Source of the DNA: Oceanospirillum sp048268485
GTDB lineage: Bacteria; Pseudomonadota; Gammaproteobacteria; Pseudomonadales; Halomonadaceae
Length of the DNA: 64,000 bases
Reading direction: 5' to 3'
Assembly (NCBI GenBank): GCA_048268485.1
Contig: JBLWVL010000015.1
Location: 13,771 to 77,770, forward strand
Part shown: positions 8,595 through 17,236 of the stretch, piece by piece
Layout: every line of letters begins with the position of its first letter
Numbering within the stretch: the first letter of the stretch is position 1
Program-made: the position numbers and the translations under genes
Notes under the pieces: model-generated
Database searches by the model: none
Told to the model about the DNA's origin: nothing
Seen by the model: only the letters and a program-made list of their open reading frames with translations

Positions 8595-9455
8595 TTACGA
8601 CTGCTGCTGTCTTGCGGCGATCAGTGTGTTCTTCATCAGGCAGGCTATCGTCATAGGACCAACACCACCGGGCACCGGTGTTATGGCATGGGCGATGGGC
8701 TCAACCGCGGCATAATCCACATCACCGACCAGCTTGCGCTTACCATCACGCTCGATGACATTGATACCTACGTCGATGATGGTGGCACCGGGCTTAACCC
8801 ATCCAGGGCCGATCATTTCAGGGATACCGACCGCTGCGACAAGAATATCGGCCTGCCGAGCAAGCTTTTCCGGCTCAGGAGTGCGCGAATGCACAACCGT
8901 CACGGTGCAGTTCGCCTTCAGTAACAGGGCAGCCATCGGCTTGCCGACAATATTAGAGCGCCCCACCACCACAGCATGTTTGCCGGAAAGATCACTCAAT
9001 GTTTGAGTGAGCATGATCATGCAGCCCTGAGGCGTACAGGGCACCAGTGCGTCTTTACCGACACTCAGCGCACCGACGTTTTCCGGATGAAAACCATCCA
9101 CATCTTTAGCCGGTGAGATAGCCGCTATCACCTGTTCTTCATCCAGATGTGCTGGCAAAGGGAGTTGTACCAGAATGCCATGTACTTCGGGGTCACTGTT
9201 CAGCTCTTCGATCAGATCATTCAGAGTTCCCTGAGTTGTTTCTGCCGGCAGACGATATTCAATAGAGTTCAGTCCGGACTCCGTCGCCCGGGCTATTTTA
9301 TTTCGCACATAAACCTGACTGGCCGGGTCTTCTCCCACCAGAACAACCGCCAGACCGGGCCTGAGATCAAACTCCTGCTGAAATGCAGCAGCATCCTGTG
9401 CCACGGCCTCCAGCACCTCCGCAGAGATCACCTTTCCATCGATTCGCGTCGCCAT
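8595..9455 (-). CDS. folD: FolD, methylene-THF dehydrogenase/cyclohydrolase
   Basis: The 286-residue bifunctional enzyme interconverts 5,10-methylene-THF, methenyl-THF and 10-formyl-THF in the cytoplasm. Family signatures are visible: the YVRNK active-site region with Lys, VHGILVQLPLP, VVGRSNIVGKP for NADP binding and ITPVPGGVGPMT near the C-terminus. Full length is normal. Its place between purU and mgdA indicates a dedicated copy that oxidises the C1 unit from methylamine. AAGGA precedes the ATG. Confidence 0.95.
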   Translation of the reverse strand: MATRIDGKVISAEVLEAVAQDAAAFQQEFDLRPGLAVVLVGEDPASQVYVRNKIARATESGLNSIEYRLPAETTQGTLNDLIEELNSDPEVHGILVQLPLPAHLDEEQVIAAISPAKDVDGFHPENVGALSVGKDALVPCTPQGCMIMLTQTLSDLSGKHAVVVGRSNIVGKPMAALLLKANCTVTVVHSRTPEPEKLARQADILVAAVGIPEMIGPGWVKPGATIIDVGINVIERDGKRKLVGDVDYAAVEPIAHAITPVPGGVGPMTIACLMKNTLIAARQQQS

Positions 9456-9466
9456 ACTTATTCCTT

Positions 9467-10354
9467 CTACTTAAAGACCACGGTTTTATTACCGTCCACA
9501 AAAACGCGGTGCTCGGTATGCAGCTTTATTGCCCGGGCCAGGGCCACCGTCTCGGTATCACGACCTGCGGTGGTCAGCATTTCCGGCCCCATGGTGTGAT
9601 CAACAGTCTGCACTGACTGCTCAATAATCGGACCCTCATCCAGATCGGCGGTGACATAATGCGCTGTAGCACCAATCAGCTTTACCCCCCGGTCATAGGC
9701 CTGATAGTAAGGGCGGGCACCTTTGAACCCCGGTAAAAAAGAGTGGTGAATATTGATCGCCTGCCCCGCAAGATGACGACAAAGGTTATCTGAAAGGATC
9801 TGCATATAACGGGCGAGGATCACCAGCTCCGAACCGGTTTCGTTAACAATATCCAGCAGAGCCTGCTCCTGTCGGGGTTTGCTCTCCTTGCTAACAGGAA
9901 GATGAACAAAACGGATTCCCTCCCGCTCCACCATAGGTCGCAGATCCAGATGATTGGAGACCACAGCGGTGATCTCGATATTCAGATCACCTTTATTCTT
10001 CCGATAGAGCAGATCCCTCAGGCAATGATCGGCTTTAGAAACCATAATGACGGTTTTCACCGGCGCACAGGCGTTATGTAGGGTCCACTCCATATCCAGA
10101 CGCTGAGCGACCTCCAAAAAACCGGTTTCGATACGCTCCGCAGTAGCGGCCGTCGCCTCCGCGTCCTCCCCACCCTGAAAATGGAACCGGGTACGCATAA
10201 AGAATTTGCCACTATCCTGGTCATCAAACTGTGATTGCTCGCTGATATAGCAACCCTGCTGGGTAAGATAACCGGCAACATCGGCCACAATGCCACTTCC
10301 TGCCGGACAGGTTGTTCGAAGGATATATTCGGTTTTATTCGTTGCATGGGGCAT
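9467..10354 (-). CDS. purU: PurU, formyltetrahydrofolate deformylase
   Basis: The enzyme hydrolyses 10-formyl-THF to formate and THF, which frees folate when methyl groups are burned. An N-terminal ACT-like domain (YILRTTCPAGSGIVADVAGY) is followed by the formyltransferase domain with the motif INIHHSFLPGFKGARPY. I start at the ATG at 10354 (MPHATNK, about 295 residues), with AGGA upstream. An upstream TTG at 10399 would add 15 residues and has no clear ribosome site. The gene ends 11 bases before folD starts. Confidence 0.92.
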   Translation of the reverse strand: MPHATNKTEYILRTTCPAGSGIVADVAGYLTQQGCYISEQSQFDDQDSGKFFMRTRFHFQGGEDAEATAATAERIETGFLEVAQRLDMEWTLHNACAPVKTVIMVSKADHCLRDLLYRKNKGDLNIEITAVVSNHLDLRPMVEREGIRFVHLPVSKESKPRQEQALLDIVNETGSELVILARYMQILSDNLCRHLAGQAINIHHSFLPGFKGARPYYQAYDRGVKLIGATAHYVTADLDEGPIIEQSVQTVDHTMGPEMLTTAGRDTETVALARAIKLHTEHRVFVDGNKTVVFK

Positions 10355-10488
10355 GGTCAAAATCCTGTTTACTTTTTTCAGGGTGCAGAAACCCGTCAAG
10401 CGAATGCTTTAATTAAAAAATAGGCTTTGGTAAGGGTGTATCGGAGCTGCTAACGCAGCTCTCATCTGTCAGTGACGCGTGCTAAGAC

Positions 10489-11820
10489 TCAGAATGACTG
10501 TCCCGGTATCCAGCTGGTGCCGGCCAGAGGAACCCGCGCCATAGCAGCTGCTTCCACATTCAGAGCCACCAGATCTTCCGGCTCCAGATTACGCAGATCG
10601 TTCTTGCCGCAGGCCCGGGCCAGGGTTTGTGCTTCCATGGTCAGAACCCGTAGGTAGTTCGCCAAACGACGACCCCCTTCAACCGGATCAAGGCGTTTAC
10701 TCAACTCCGGGTCCTGGGTGGAGATACCCGCCGGGTCTTTACCTTCGTGATAGTCATCGTAGTAACCCGCCGCGGAGCCGATCTTTCTGAACTCCTCATC
10801 CCATTTCGGGTGGTTACAACCCAGGGCAATCAGAGCTGCTGTACCGATCGCCACGGCATCCGCCCCCAGCGCCATCGCTTTCGCCACATCGGCACCGTTG
10901 CGAATCCCACCGGATACGATCAGCTGAACCTTACGGTGCATCCCCATCTCCTGCAGCGCCTGCACCGCCTGAGGAATCGCTGCTAGGGTTGGGATCCCCA
11001 CATGCTCAATAAACACCTCCTGAGTGGCAGCGGTTCCCCCCTGCATACCATCAACCACGATCACATCCGCACCGGCTTTCACCGCCAGTTTTACGTCGTA
11101 ATAAGTACGAGTTGCACCTACCTTGATGTAGATGGGAACCTGCCAGTCGGTGATCTCCCGCAGCTCCTGAATTTTGATCGCCAGATCATCCGGCCCGGTC
11201 CAGTCCGGATGGCGGCAGGCGGAACGCTGATCCACTCCCATGGGAAGGGTGCGCATCTGAGCGACACGATCGGTAATCTTCTGCCCCAGCAGCATACCGC
11301 CGCCGCCCGGCTTGGCGCCCTGCCCCAGTACCACTTCGATCGCATCGGCCTTGCGCAGATCATCAGGGTTCATACCGTAACGGGAGGGCAGATACTGATA
11401 AACCAGCTTAGTGGACTGGCCGCGCTCTTCCGGCGTCATGCCACCGTCACCCGTGGTAGTAGAGGTTCCCACGGCGGAAGCACCACGCCCCAGCGCCTCT
11501 TTAGCATTCGCAGAAAGCGCACCGAAACTCATACCGGCGATGGTAACCGGTGTTTCAATCACGATCGGCTTCTTGGCAAAACGGGTGCCTAAGGTAACCT
11601 GGGTATTGCATTTTTCGCGATAACCTTCCAGTGGGTAGCGCGACATGGAAGCCCCCAGAAACAGCAGGTCATCAAAGTGAGGTACCTTACGCTTGGCACC
11701 AAAACCACGGATATCATAGATACCGCTTTCGGCAGCCCGACGGATCTCAGTCATGGTCGCCGCATCAAAGGTTGCAGACTCACGCAGGCCAGCTTTTACA
11801 TTCAGATCTTGTTCACTCAT
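10489..11820 (-). CDS. mgsC: N-methylglutamate synthase subunit C (glutamate synthase FMN domain)
   Basis: The 443-residue protein resembles the FMN- and FeS-containing central part of glutamate synthase, split out as a separate subunit. Visible motifs include TPVTIAGMSFGALSANAKEA, PGGGGMLLGQKI and KVGATRTYYDVKLAVKAGAD, followed by GADAVAIGTAAL. With MgsA and MgsB it converts gamma-glutamylmethylamide or methylamine plus glutamate to N-methylglutamate. AGGAT precedes the ATG. The next gene, purU, starts 135 bases downstream. Confidence 0.92.
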   Translation of the reverse strand: MSEQDLNVKAGLRESATFDAATMTEIRRAAESGIYDIRGFGAKRKVPHFDDLLFLGASMSRYPLEGYREKCNTQVTLGTRFAKKPIVIETPVTIAGMSFGALSANAKEALGRGASAVGTSTTTGDGGMTPEERGQSTKLVYQYLPSRYGMNPDDLRKADAIEVVLGQGAKPGGGGMLLGQKITDRVAQMRTLPMGVDQRSACRHPDWTGPDDLAIKIQELREITDWQVPIYIKVGATRTYYDVKLAVKAGADVIVVDGMQGGTAATQEVFIEHVGIPTLAAIPQAVQALQEMGMHRKVQLIVSGGIRNGADVAKAMALGADAVAIGTAALIALGCNHPKWDEEFRKIGSAAGYYDDYHEGKDPAGISTQDPELSKRLDPVEGGRRLANYLRVLTMEAQTLARACGKNDLRNLEPEDLVALNVEAAAMARVPLAGTSWIPGQSF

Positions 11821-11844
11821 CGTTTTATCCTCGTCTCTGCGTGA

Positions 11845-12528
11845 TCAGTAAGCACTGACATTATCGACTTTAAAGTTATAGAGCTGGCGGGCAGAACCGT
11901 AACGTTTAAAGCTGGCGGGATCCTCATCCATACCCGCGCGGTTAAGCAGGTCAGCCAAGTAATCCAGATGTTCCTGACGCATCTCTTTTTCCACACAGTC
12001 TGCGCCTAATGAAGCGACGCTGCCTTTAACAAAAATTTTGGTTTCATACAGAGAGTCGCCCAGCGCATCACCGGCATCACCACACACCACAAGAGCACCG
12101 GCCTGAGCCATAAAGCAGCTCATGTGACCCACATCACCGCCCACAACAATCTCGGCACCTTTCATGGAGATACCACAACGGGCACCGGCATCACCTTCAA
12201 TCACCAGTAGCCCTCCATGGGCTGTTGCACCGGCGGACTGAGAGGCCTGACCTTTGACACGTACAATGCCGGACATCATATTTTCTGCCACGCCCTGACC
12301 CGTGTTACCGTGAACCACCACATGAGCTTTCTTATTCATTCCGGCGCAGTAGTAACCGGCATGGCCTTCAATATCGACACTGAGCGCAGCATCCAGACCG
12401 CAGGCGATATTGTGGTCACCCTTGGCTCCGGTGATCTTCCACTCACGCTCGGTACACTCGCCGGACTGCTCATGCAGAGCCTGATTTACTTCGCGCAGCG
12501 AGCTTGTTGCCAGATCAAGTGTTTTCAT
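11845..12528 (-). CDS. mgsB: N-methylglutamate synthase subunit B (GXGXG domain)
   Basis: The 227-residue protein corresponds to the C-terminal GXGXG beta-helix domain of glutamate synthase. Repeated glycine-rich turns are visible (VVHGNTGQGVAENMMSG, VIEGDAGARCGISMKG, VVGGDVGHMSC). The domain is structural in glutamate synthase, and here it is the middle subunit of the three-part synthase. The gene begins 40 bases after mgsA and ends 24 bases before mgsC. Confidence 0.9.
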   Translation of the reverse strand: MKTLDLATSSLREVNQALHEQSGECTEREWKITGAKGDHNIACGLDAALSVDIEGHAGYYCAGMNKKAHVVVHGNTGQGVAENMMSGIVRVKGQASQSAGATAHGGLLVIEGDAGARCGISMKGAEIVVGGDVGHMSCFMAQAGALVVCGDAGDALGDSLYETKIFVKGSVASLGADCVEKEMRQEHLDYLADLLNRAGMDEDPASFKRYGSARQLYNFKVDNVSAY

Positions 12529-12568
12529 AATTCAGATTCCTCATATTTAACCTTGTCAGCGGATGCGC

Positions 12569-13465
12569 TTAGCTGCGTTCCCAAACGTAGATTTTGGCTG
12601 CTTCCGGTTCCCAGACTTTCGCCTTCTCAATACCCGGTAGTGAGGTCAGAGCCTGATATTCAGAGGCCATCGCGACATAGTCATCCGTTTCCGCCAGAAC
12701 CGCTGGCTTACAGGCGATGGGGTCACGAACCACAGCAAAACCATTCCGGGTGCCGATGGTAAACGTGAAGAAACCATCCAATTCCCGCAGAGCGTTCTCC
12801 AACGCCAGCTTCAGAGTATCTCCCTGCTGCAGACGGTGCATGAGATAACCGGCAGCCACTTCAGAATCATTTTCTGTTTCGAAATGAATTCCCTGGCGCT
12901 TCAGCTCCAGTCGCAGACGATTGTGGTTGGAGAGAGAGCCGTTATGCACCAGGCAAAGATCCTCTCCGGTAGAGAAAGGGTGTGACCCCGCCATGGTGAC
13001 CGCTGACTCTGTGGCCATACGGGTATGGCCGATAATATGAGTCCCTTTCATCCCTTTAAGATTGAAACGGTTGGCGATCACTTCCGGCAGCCCTACTTCC
13101 TTCAGAATTTCGATGGAGTGGCCGGCGCTCAGGATCAGAACATCAGATGCCTTTTCTTCCACAAAGGCTGTTGCCTTGTCCGCAGGGCACGCTATTTTAA
13201 AAACCGCCACCGTATCATTCCGGAACCAGCTAACGTCAGCACCCAGCTCAATACGCGCCTGCTCCGCCAGTGCCTCCCAGTTGTAGTCCACATCCTCGTG
13301 GCGCAAAGTCAGCTTGGTGCCATCGGCAACTTCATCACCATAAATGGCAAAACCGGCACTGTCCGGGCCACGATCGGTCATTGCGATCAGCATGGGCTCA
13401 AACAGGGCACCCAGCTGGCTTTCCAGCGCCGGGTTCTTCAGGTAGAGACCTACGATTCCACACAT
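12569..13465 (-). CDS. mgsA: N-methylglutamate synthase subunit A (class II glutamine amidotransferase)
   Basis: The 298-residue Ntn-type amidotransferase subunit starts MCGIVG, so Cys2 is the nucleophile after Met removal. GHTRMATES and VHNGSLSNHNRLR match the glutamine-binding loops of GltB and PurF. In this complex it is expected to act on gamma-glutamylmethylamide, releasing methylamine in place of ammonia; this is family knowledge, not shown here. GAGG precedes the ATG. The 156-base gap to gmaS is the largest in the operon. Confidence 0.92.
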   Translation of the reverse strand: MCGIVGLYLKNPALESQLGALFEPMLIAMTDRGPDSAGFAIYGDEVADGTKLTLRHEDVDYNWEALAEQARIELGADVSWFRNDTVAVFKIACPADKATAFVEEKASDVLILSAGHSIEILKEVGLPEVIANRFNLKGMKGTHIIGHTRMATESAVTMAGSHPFSTGEDLCLVHNGSLSNHNRLRLELKRQGIHFETENDSEVAAGYLMHRLQQGDTLKLALENALRELDGFFTFTIGTRNGFAVVRDPIACKPAVLAETDDYVAMASEYQALTSLPGIEKAKVWEPEAAKIYVWERS

Positions 13466-13621
13466 CGCATCATCCTCACTTCAAAAAAGAGTCATAAAAA
13501 GTCATATCAAAGAGTCAAAATCCGACTCACCCGCTAATTTCAGGCCGAGCGAAGCCGTTCCGCTTAAATCAGACTCAAGCGGGCTCTATCCATTGGTAAA
13601 AATGGTGAAACTCAGATCAGA
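13466..13621 (-). other. Structured spacer between gmaS and mgsA
   Basis: No gene fits here. On the minus strand a CCCGCT/AGCGGG pair closes a loop holding smaller stems. Three direct repeats of AGTCA (plus-strand positions 13490, 13500 and 13513) lie 10-13 bases apart just upstream of mgsA. The spacer could set the ratio of GmaS to the synthase or hold an internal promoter; I see no convincing -10/-35 pair. Confidence 0.4.
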
Positions 13622-14953
13622 TCAGAAAAACTCACCATAGCGGGCTACTTCCCAATCACTGACATGGCGGCAGTAGTCGATCCACTCATCACGTTTCAGA
13701 CTGACAAATTCTGCCATCAGGTCTTTACCTAAAGCCTCGGTCAGCACGGTGTCCGCCTCCAGAGCAGCCACCGCTTCACCCAGGTTCTGAGGCAGAATAT
13801 CAATGCCCTTCGCGGCCAAATCCTGGCTACTCATGGTGTAGAGGTTTTCATTCACCGGGTCCCCCGCCTCCAGCTCACGCTCAATACCATCCATACCCGC
13901 CGCGATCAGTGCGGCATGAACCAGATAGGGATTACAGCCTGAGTCCGGCAGCCGGAATTCAAGACGACCGTAAGGGATACGCACCATGGCAGAACGGTTG
14001 TTATCGCCGTAGCAGATATAGGCCGGAGCCCAGGTTGCCCCGGATGCGGAACCGCCCACCACCAAACGCTTATAGGAGTTCACGGTAGGGGCTGCGATCG
14101 CACACAACGCCTTAGCGTGATGCAACAGACCCGCCGTAAAGTGATAGGCCATTTTGGACAGTCCCATGCCATGCTTATCGCTGTCGTCACCAAACAGGTT
14201 TTTTCCGCTCTCATCACAGATGGAAAGGTGAAAGTGCATACCGTTACCGGTGCGATCAGAAGCCGGCTTAGGCATAAAGGAGCAAACCATGCCCAGATCA
14301 TTGGCAATCTCACCGGCCGCCATACGAACAAAGGTAAAGCGATCTGCGGAAGTTAAAGCATCACTATAGGTGTAGTTAATCTCGAACTGACCGTTAGCGT
14401 CTTCATGGTCGATCTGGTAAACATCCATATCCACTTTCTGCAAGCTGTCCACCAGCTTCTCAAGAAACTCCCGGGAGCGGGATAATCCTTTGTAGTCGTA
14501 GCATGGCTTGGTCAGCGTATCGGTATCATCCACGGGCCCCAGAGAACCATCACTGTTACGTTTAAACAGTGAAAACTCGGGCTCAAGTCCGGTATTGAGT
14601 GTCCAGCCCCGGCTACTCAGCCGCTTCAGCTGTTCTTTCAACACAACACGGCTGTCATAAGGGTAGGGTTTACCCTCCACATAACCATCACAGGCGATTC
14701 GGGCATAGCCCGGTTGCCAGGGAACAATGGTTAAACTATCCAGATCCCCCCGTGCCAAAAAGTCAGGACCATGGGGCTCCATGCCTAAACCCCAGACCGC
14801 AAAACCAGCAAAACCTGCACCTTTCTCAACAACATCCATCAGGCAATGGGCGGGCACAGATTTAGTCTTGGCAACACCATGAATATCGACAAACTGTGCA
14901 AGCACATATTTGATGTCATTTTCATCGCAAAAACGCTTCACATCTAACGGCAT
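13622..14953 (-). CDS. gmaS: Gamma-glutamylmethylamide synthetase
   Basis: The 443-residue glutamine-synthetase-like enzyme ligates methylamine to glutamate with ATP, the first step of the N-methylglutamate pathway. GS-family landmarks are visible: EPEFSLFKR, GNGMHFHLSICDESG, AAPTVNSYKRL and RIPYGRLEFRLPD. The length fits GmaS. A GTG at 14986 could add 11 residues, but TTTTAGGAG lies 7 bases before the ATG at 14953, so that ATG is preferred. It heads the operon behind a sigma-54 promoter with flanking palindromes. Confidence 0.93.
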   Translation of the reverse strand: MPLDVKRFCDENDIKYVLAQFVDIHGVAKTKSVPAHCLMDVVEKGAGFAGFAVWGLGMEPHGPDFLARGDLDSLTIVPWQPGYARIACDGYVEGKPYPYDSRVVLKEQLKRLSSRGWTLNTGLEPEFSLFKRNSDGSLGPVDDTDTLTKPCYDYKGLSRSREFLEKLVDSLQKVDMDVYQIDHEDANGQFEINYTYSDALTSADRFTFVRMAAGEIANDLGMVCSFMPKPASDRTGNGMHFHLSICDESGKNLFGDDSDKHGMGLSKMAYHFTAGLLHHAKALCAIAAPTVNSYKRLVVGGSASGATWAPAYICYGDNNRSAMVRIPYGRLEFRLPDSGCNPYLVHAALIAAGMDGIERELEAGDPVNENLYTMSSQDLAAKGIDILPQNLGEAVAALEADTVLTEALGKDLMAEFVSLKRDEWIDYCRHVSDWEVARYGEFF

Positions 14954-15007
14954 CAGGTCACTCCTAAAACAGTTTAGGTCACTCACCTTCCTGTCAGGCT
15001 ATAAAAT

Positions 15008-15020
15008 TTCCCTTCAGGAA
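15008..15020. promoter_or_regulatory. Palindromic operator A in the gmaS leader
   Basis: The 13-base site is TTCC-N5-GGAA; read on the minus strand it is TTCCTGAAGGGAA, identical to operator B read on the plus strand. It falls about +10 to +22 from the predicted gmaS start site, where a bound repressor would block elongation or clearance. Confidence 0.65.
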
Positions 15021-15040
15021 TATTTGTTTAAACATAAGAA

Positions 15041-15056
15041 AGCAACCGCTGTGCCA
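15041..15056 (-). promoter_or_regulatory. Sigma-54 promoter of the gmaS-mgs-mgd operon
   Basis: On the minus strand TGGCACAGCGGTTGCT fits the sigma-54 consensus TGGCAC-N5-TTGCW without mismatch; GG and GC are ten bases apart. The start site would be near 15030, leaving a 77-base leader. A sigma-54 promoter needs an enhancer-binding activator; NtrC is the obvious candidate for a nitrogen-source operon, but I did not find a clear NtrC site. Confidence 0.85.
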
Positions 15057-15062
15057 GATATT

Positions 15063-15075
15063 TTCCTGAAGGGAA
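15063..15075. promoter_or_regulatory. Palindromic operator B upstream of the gmaS promoter
   Basis: TTCCTGAAGGGAA on the plus strand is the same 13-mer as operator A in opposite orientation. Centre-to-centre distance is 55 bp, about five helical turns. It sits just upstream of the -24 element of the gmaS promoter, so together the two sites bracket that promoter. Confidence 0.65.
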
Positions 15076-15131
15076 TATTTTATTCATGAAATAACCAACC
15101 CTTTGATTTTATAGGGATTATGAAAATTAGT

Positions 15132-15144
15132 TTCCTAACAGGAA
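15132..15144. promoter_or_regulatory. Palindromic operator C at the regulator promoter
   Basis: TTCCTAACAGGAA shares the TTCC-N5-GGAA frame of operators A and B. It lies where the -35 region of the rightward promoter should be (the -10 is at 15168-15173), which suggests autoregulation of the XRE-cupin gene. Confidence 0.6.
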
Positions 15145-15167
15145 TACTGATACATCTCAGTACAGGG

Positions 15168-15173
15168 TATAAT
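15168..15173 (+). promoter_or_regulatory. -10 box of the XRE-cupin regulator gene
   Basis: A perfect TATAAT lies 77 bases before the ATG at 15250. The matching -35 is poor (TACTGA at 17-bp spacing) and lies directly downstream of operator C. Confidence 0.5.
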
Positions 15174-15249
15174 CACGCTCTGTTCTTGGAATATCAGCGG
15201 GGAAAACGCGTAAAATCAGTGCGCAGCCGCATTACATTGGAGCACTACG

Positions 15250-15840
15250 ATGGATCAGAATCGCACGGAGGAGTTTAGTCTCGACCAATATATCGGCATG
15301 GTGGTTAAAAAGGCCCGGGTCGAACAGGGACTTAAAATCACCGATGTCGCCCGCATCTCGAATATTAGTCAGGGCATGATCAGCAAGATTGAAAATGCTC
15401 AGGTATCGACGAGTCTGGAAACTCTGAACCGGCTGTGTAATGCCATCGGCCTATCAATCTCAACATTATTTACCGACTACAATCGTCCGGAGGGCAGCGC
15501 CCAGTTTACGAAGGCTGGCGAGGGCTTGGAGGTGGTGCGACGGGGAACCGATAAAGGCCATAACTATCAGCTACTCACTTATCAGCGTGGGGGACGGAAA
15601 AGTTTTGAGGCCTTTCTGATCACCATGGATGATCTGGCGGAAGTATTCCCAACCTTCTCTCATCCGGGGCAGGAGTTTGTTTATCTGCTCTCAGGGCGTC
15701 TTCAGTATCGACATGGTAACCATCTGTATGAGATGAGTGCTGGTGACAGCCTGACTTTTGATGCAGAGGTACCCCATGGTCCGGAACAGCTTTACGATGT
15801 GCCGCTGCAACTACTCTCTATTATTAACTACTCGGAGTAG
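15250..15840 (+). CDS. XRE-family regulator with C-terminal cupin sensor
   Basis: The 196-residue regulator has a helix-turn-helix at about 15-70 (ARVEQGLKITDVARISNISQ, then MISKIENAQVS) and a cupin barrel at about 115-190 (HPGQEFVYLLSGRLQYRHG, SAGDSLTFDAEVPHGPE). Proteins of this layout often regulate adjacent amine or amino-acid catabolic genes, with the cupin as ligand domain. It is transcribed away from gmaS, with four TTCY-N5-GGAA palindromes nearby as likely targets. The inducer is unknown; methylamine, gamma-glutamylmethylamide or N-methylglutamate are reasonable guesses. TTGGAG precedes the ATG. Confidence 0.88.
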   Translation: MDQNRTEEFSLDQYIGMVVKKARVEQGLKITDVARISNISQGMISKIENAQVSTSLETLNRLCNAIGLSISTLFTDYNRPEGSAQFTKAGEGLEVVRRGTDKGHNYQLLTYQRGGRKSFEAFLITMDDLAEVFPTFSHPGQEFVYLLSGRLQYRHGNHLYEMSAGDSLTFDAEVPHGPEQLYDVPLQLLSIINYSE

Positions 15841-15880
15841 CCTTACGGCAACCCATCAGAAGGAATAAAGCCGAGTGGCT

Positions 15881-15923
15881 AAAAAAAAAGCGCTTACCTG
15901 GCTCTGATAAAACCGGTAAGCGC
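15881..15923 (-). terminator. Terminator of glnK-amtB
   Basis: There is a 9-bp perfect stem (GCGCTTACC/GGTAAGCGC) and, on the minus strand, nine consecutive T residues immediately after it. It is 50 bases past the amtB stop codon and may also serve the convergent regulator gene. Confidence 0.9.
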
Positions 15924-15973
15924 AATAGGTATAGCATCGGAGGGTCTTTCTAATTATTTCATGAACTCATAGC

Positions 15974-17227
15974 TTACTTGTCATTGGTAAATTCAGGATA
16001 GGCGGTCATACCACACTCATGAACATCCATACCTTCCATCTCTTCCTCATCACTGACCCGCAGACCCATCACTGCTTTGATGATCATCAGAGTTACCAGC
16101 GTAGCGCCAAACATCCAAGCGAAAACAACCACTGTACCAATCAGCTGATTGATAAAGGTAGCATCGGGGTTACTGATCAGAACCGCAAAGATCCCCCAGA
16201 TACCCGCTGAACCGTGGACAGAGATCGCACCAACAGGATCATCCAGCTTCAGTTTATCCAGCAGAAGTACCGAGCCAACAACAACCAGACCACCTACAGC
16301 ACCAATAAAGGTTGCCATACCTGCAGAAGGCAGCAGAGGTTCAGCGGTAATAGCCACCAGACCGGCCAGAGCACCATTAATGGTCATGGTCAGATCGGTT
16401 TTACCAAACAGGAAGCGCGCCAGCAATGCGGCAGCCACCATACCCGCAGCCGCAGCCGCGTTGGTGTTAACAAAAACCCGGGCAACGGCGTTAGCTTCTT
16501 CCACATTGGCGATCTTAAGCTCTGAACCACCATTGAAACCAAACCAGCCCATCCAGAGAATAAACATACCCAGTGTTGCCATTGGCAGGTTTGCACCCGG
16601 AATCGCAACGGGTTTCCCCTCTTTGGTGTAACGTCCCTTACGTGCTCCAACCATAATCACAGCAGCAAGGGCAGCAGATGCACCCGCCATATGCACGACG
16701 ACAGAACCAGCGAAGTCCTGGAAGCCCATCTGATCCAAGAAGCCACCGCCCCATTTCCAATAGCCCTCTACCGGATAGATCACCGCAACCATCACAATGG
16801 CAAAAATCAGGAAGGGCCACAGACGCATCCGCTCAGCAACTGCACCGGAAACAATGGACATGGTGGCCGCGGCAAACACCGCCTGGAAGATAAAATCAGC
16901 CATTGTGGAGTAATAAGGTGCATCATCCGCACCGGATACCACATCAGCAGCGCCATTATCTGCTCCCAGGAAAAAGTCGATACCCGGAATCACACTGGAA
17001 ACAGGGTTCGCCGGATACATAACGTTGTAACCCACAAACAGGTAAACAATACAGGCAATGCCGTAGAGCAGAGCATTCTTATTCAGAATCTCTACCGTGT
17101 TCTTACTTCTTACTAAACCCGCTTCCAGCATGGCAAAGCCTGCAGCCATCCACATCACTAAAGCAGCGCTTATTAAGAAATAAAACGTGTCCAGGGCGTA
17201 ACCAATTTCAATGACTAAGTTATCCAT
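15974..17227 (-). CDS. amtB: Ammonium transporter AmtB
   Basis: The 417-residue inner-membrane channel protein of the Amt/MEP/Rh family has many hydrophobic helices and family motifs (AGFAMLEAGLVRSKNTVEIL, VVHMAGASAALAA, VHGSAGIWGIFAVLI). It conducts ammonium and, in this family, methylammonium. The linkage to glnK is the usual one, and next to the methylamine operon it is the likely entry route for methylamine or for retaining ammonium released from it. AGGAG precedes the ATG. Confidence 0.95.
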   Translation of the reverse strand: MDNLVIEIGYALDTFYFLISAALVMWMAAGFAMLEAGLVRSKNTVEILNKNALLYGIACIVYLFVGYNVMYPANPVSSVIPGIDFFLGADNGAADVVSGADDAPYYSTMADFIFQAVFAAATMSIVSGAVAERMRLWPFLIFAIVMVAVIYPVEGYWKWGGGFLDQMGFQDFAGSVVVHMAGASAALAAVIMVGARKGRYTKEGKPVAIPGANLPMATLGMFILWMGWFGFNGGSELKIANVEEANAVARVFVNTNAAAAAGMVAAALLARFLFGKTDLTMTINGALAGLVAITAEPLLPSAGMATFIGAVGGLVVVGSVLLLDKLKLDDPVGAISVHGSAGIWGIFAVLISNPDATFINQLIGTVVVFAWMFGATLVTLMIIKAVMGLRVSDEEEMEGMDVHECGMTAYPEFTNDK

Positions 17228-17236
17228 TTTTTACTC

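Noticed and set aside
11002..11592. 196-residue open frame opposite mgsC
   Set aside because: It lies fully antisense to a well-matched gene, has no ribosome site and reads as a low-complexity shadow of the coding strand.
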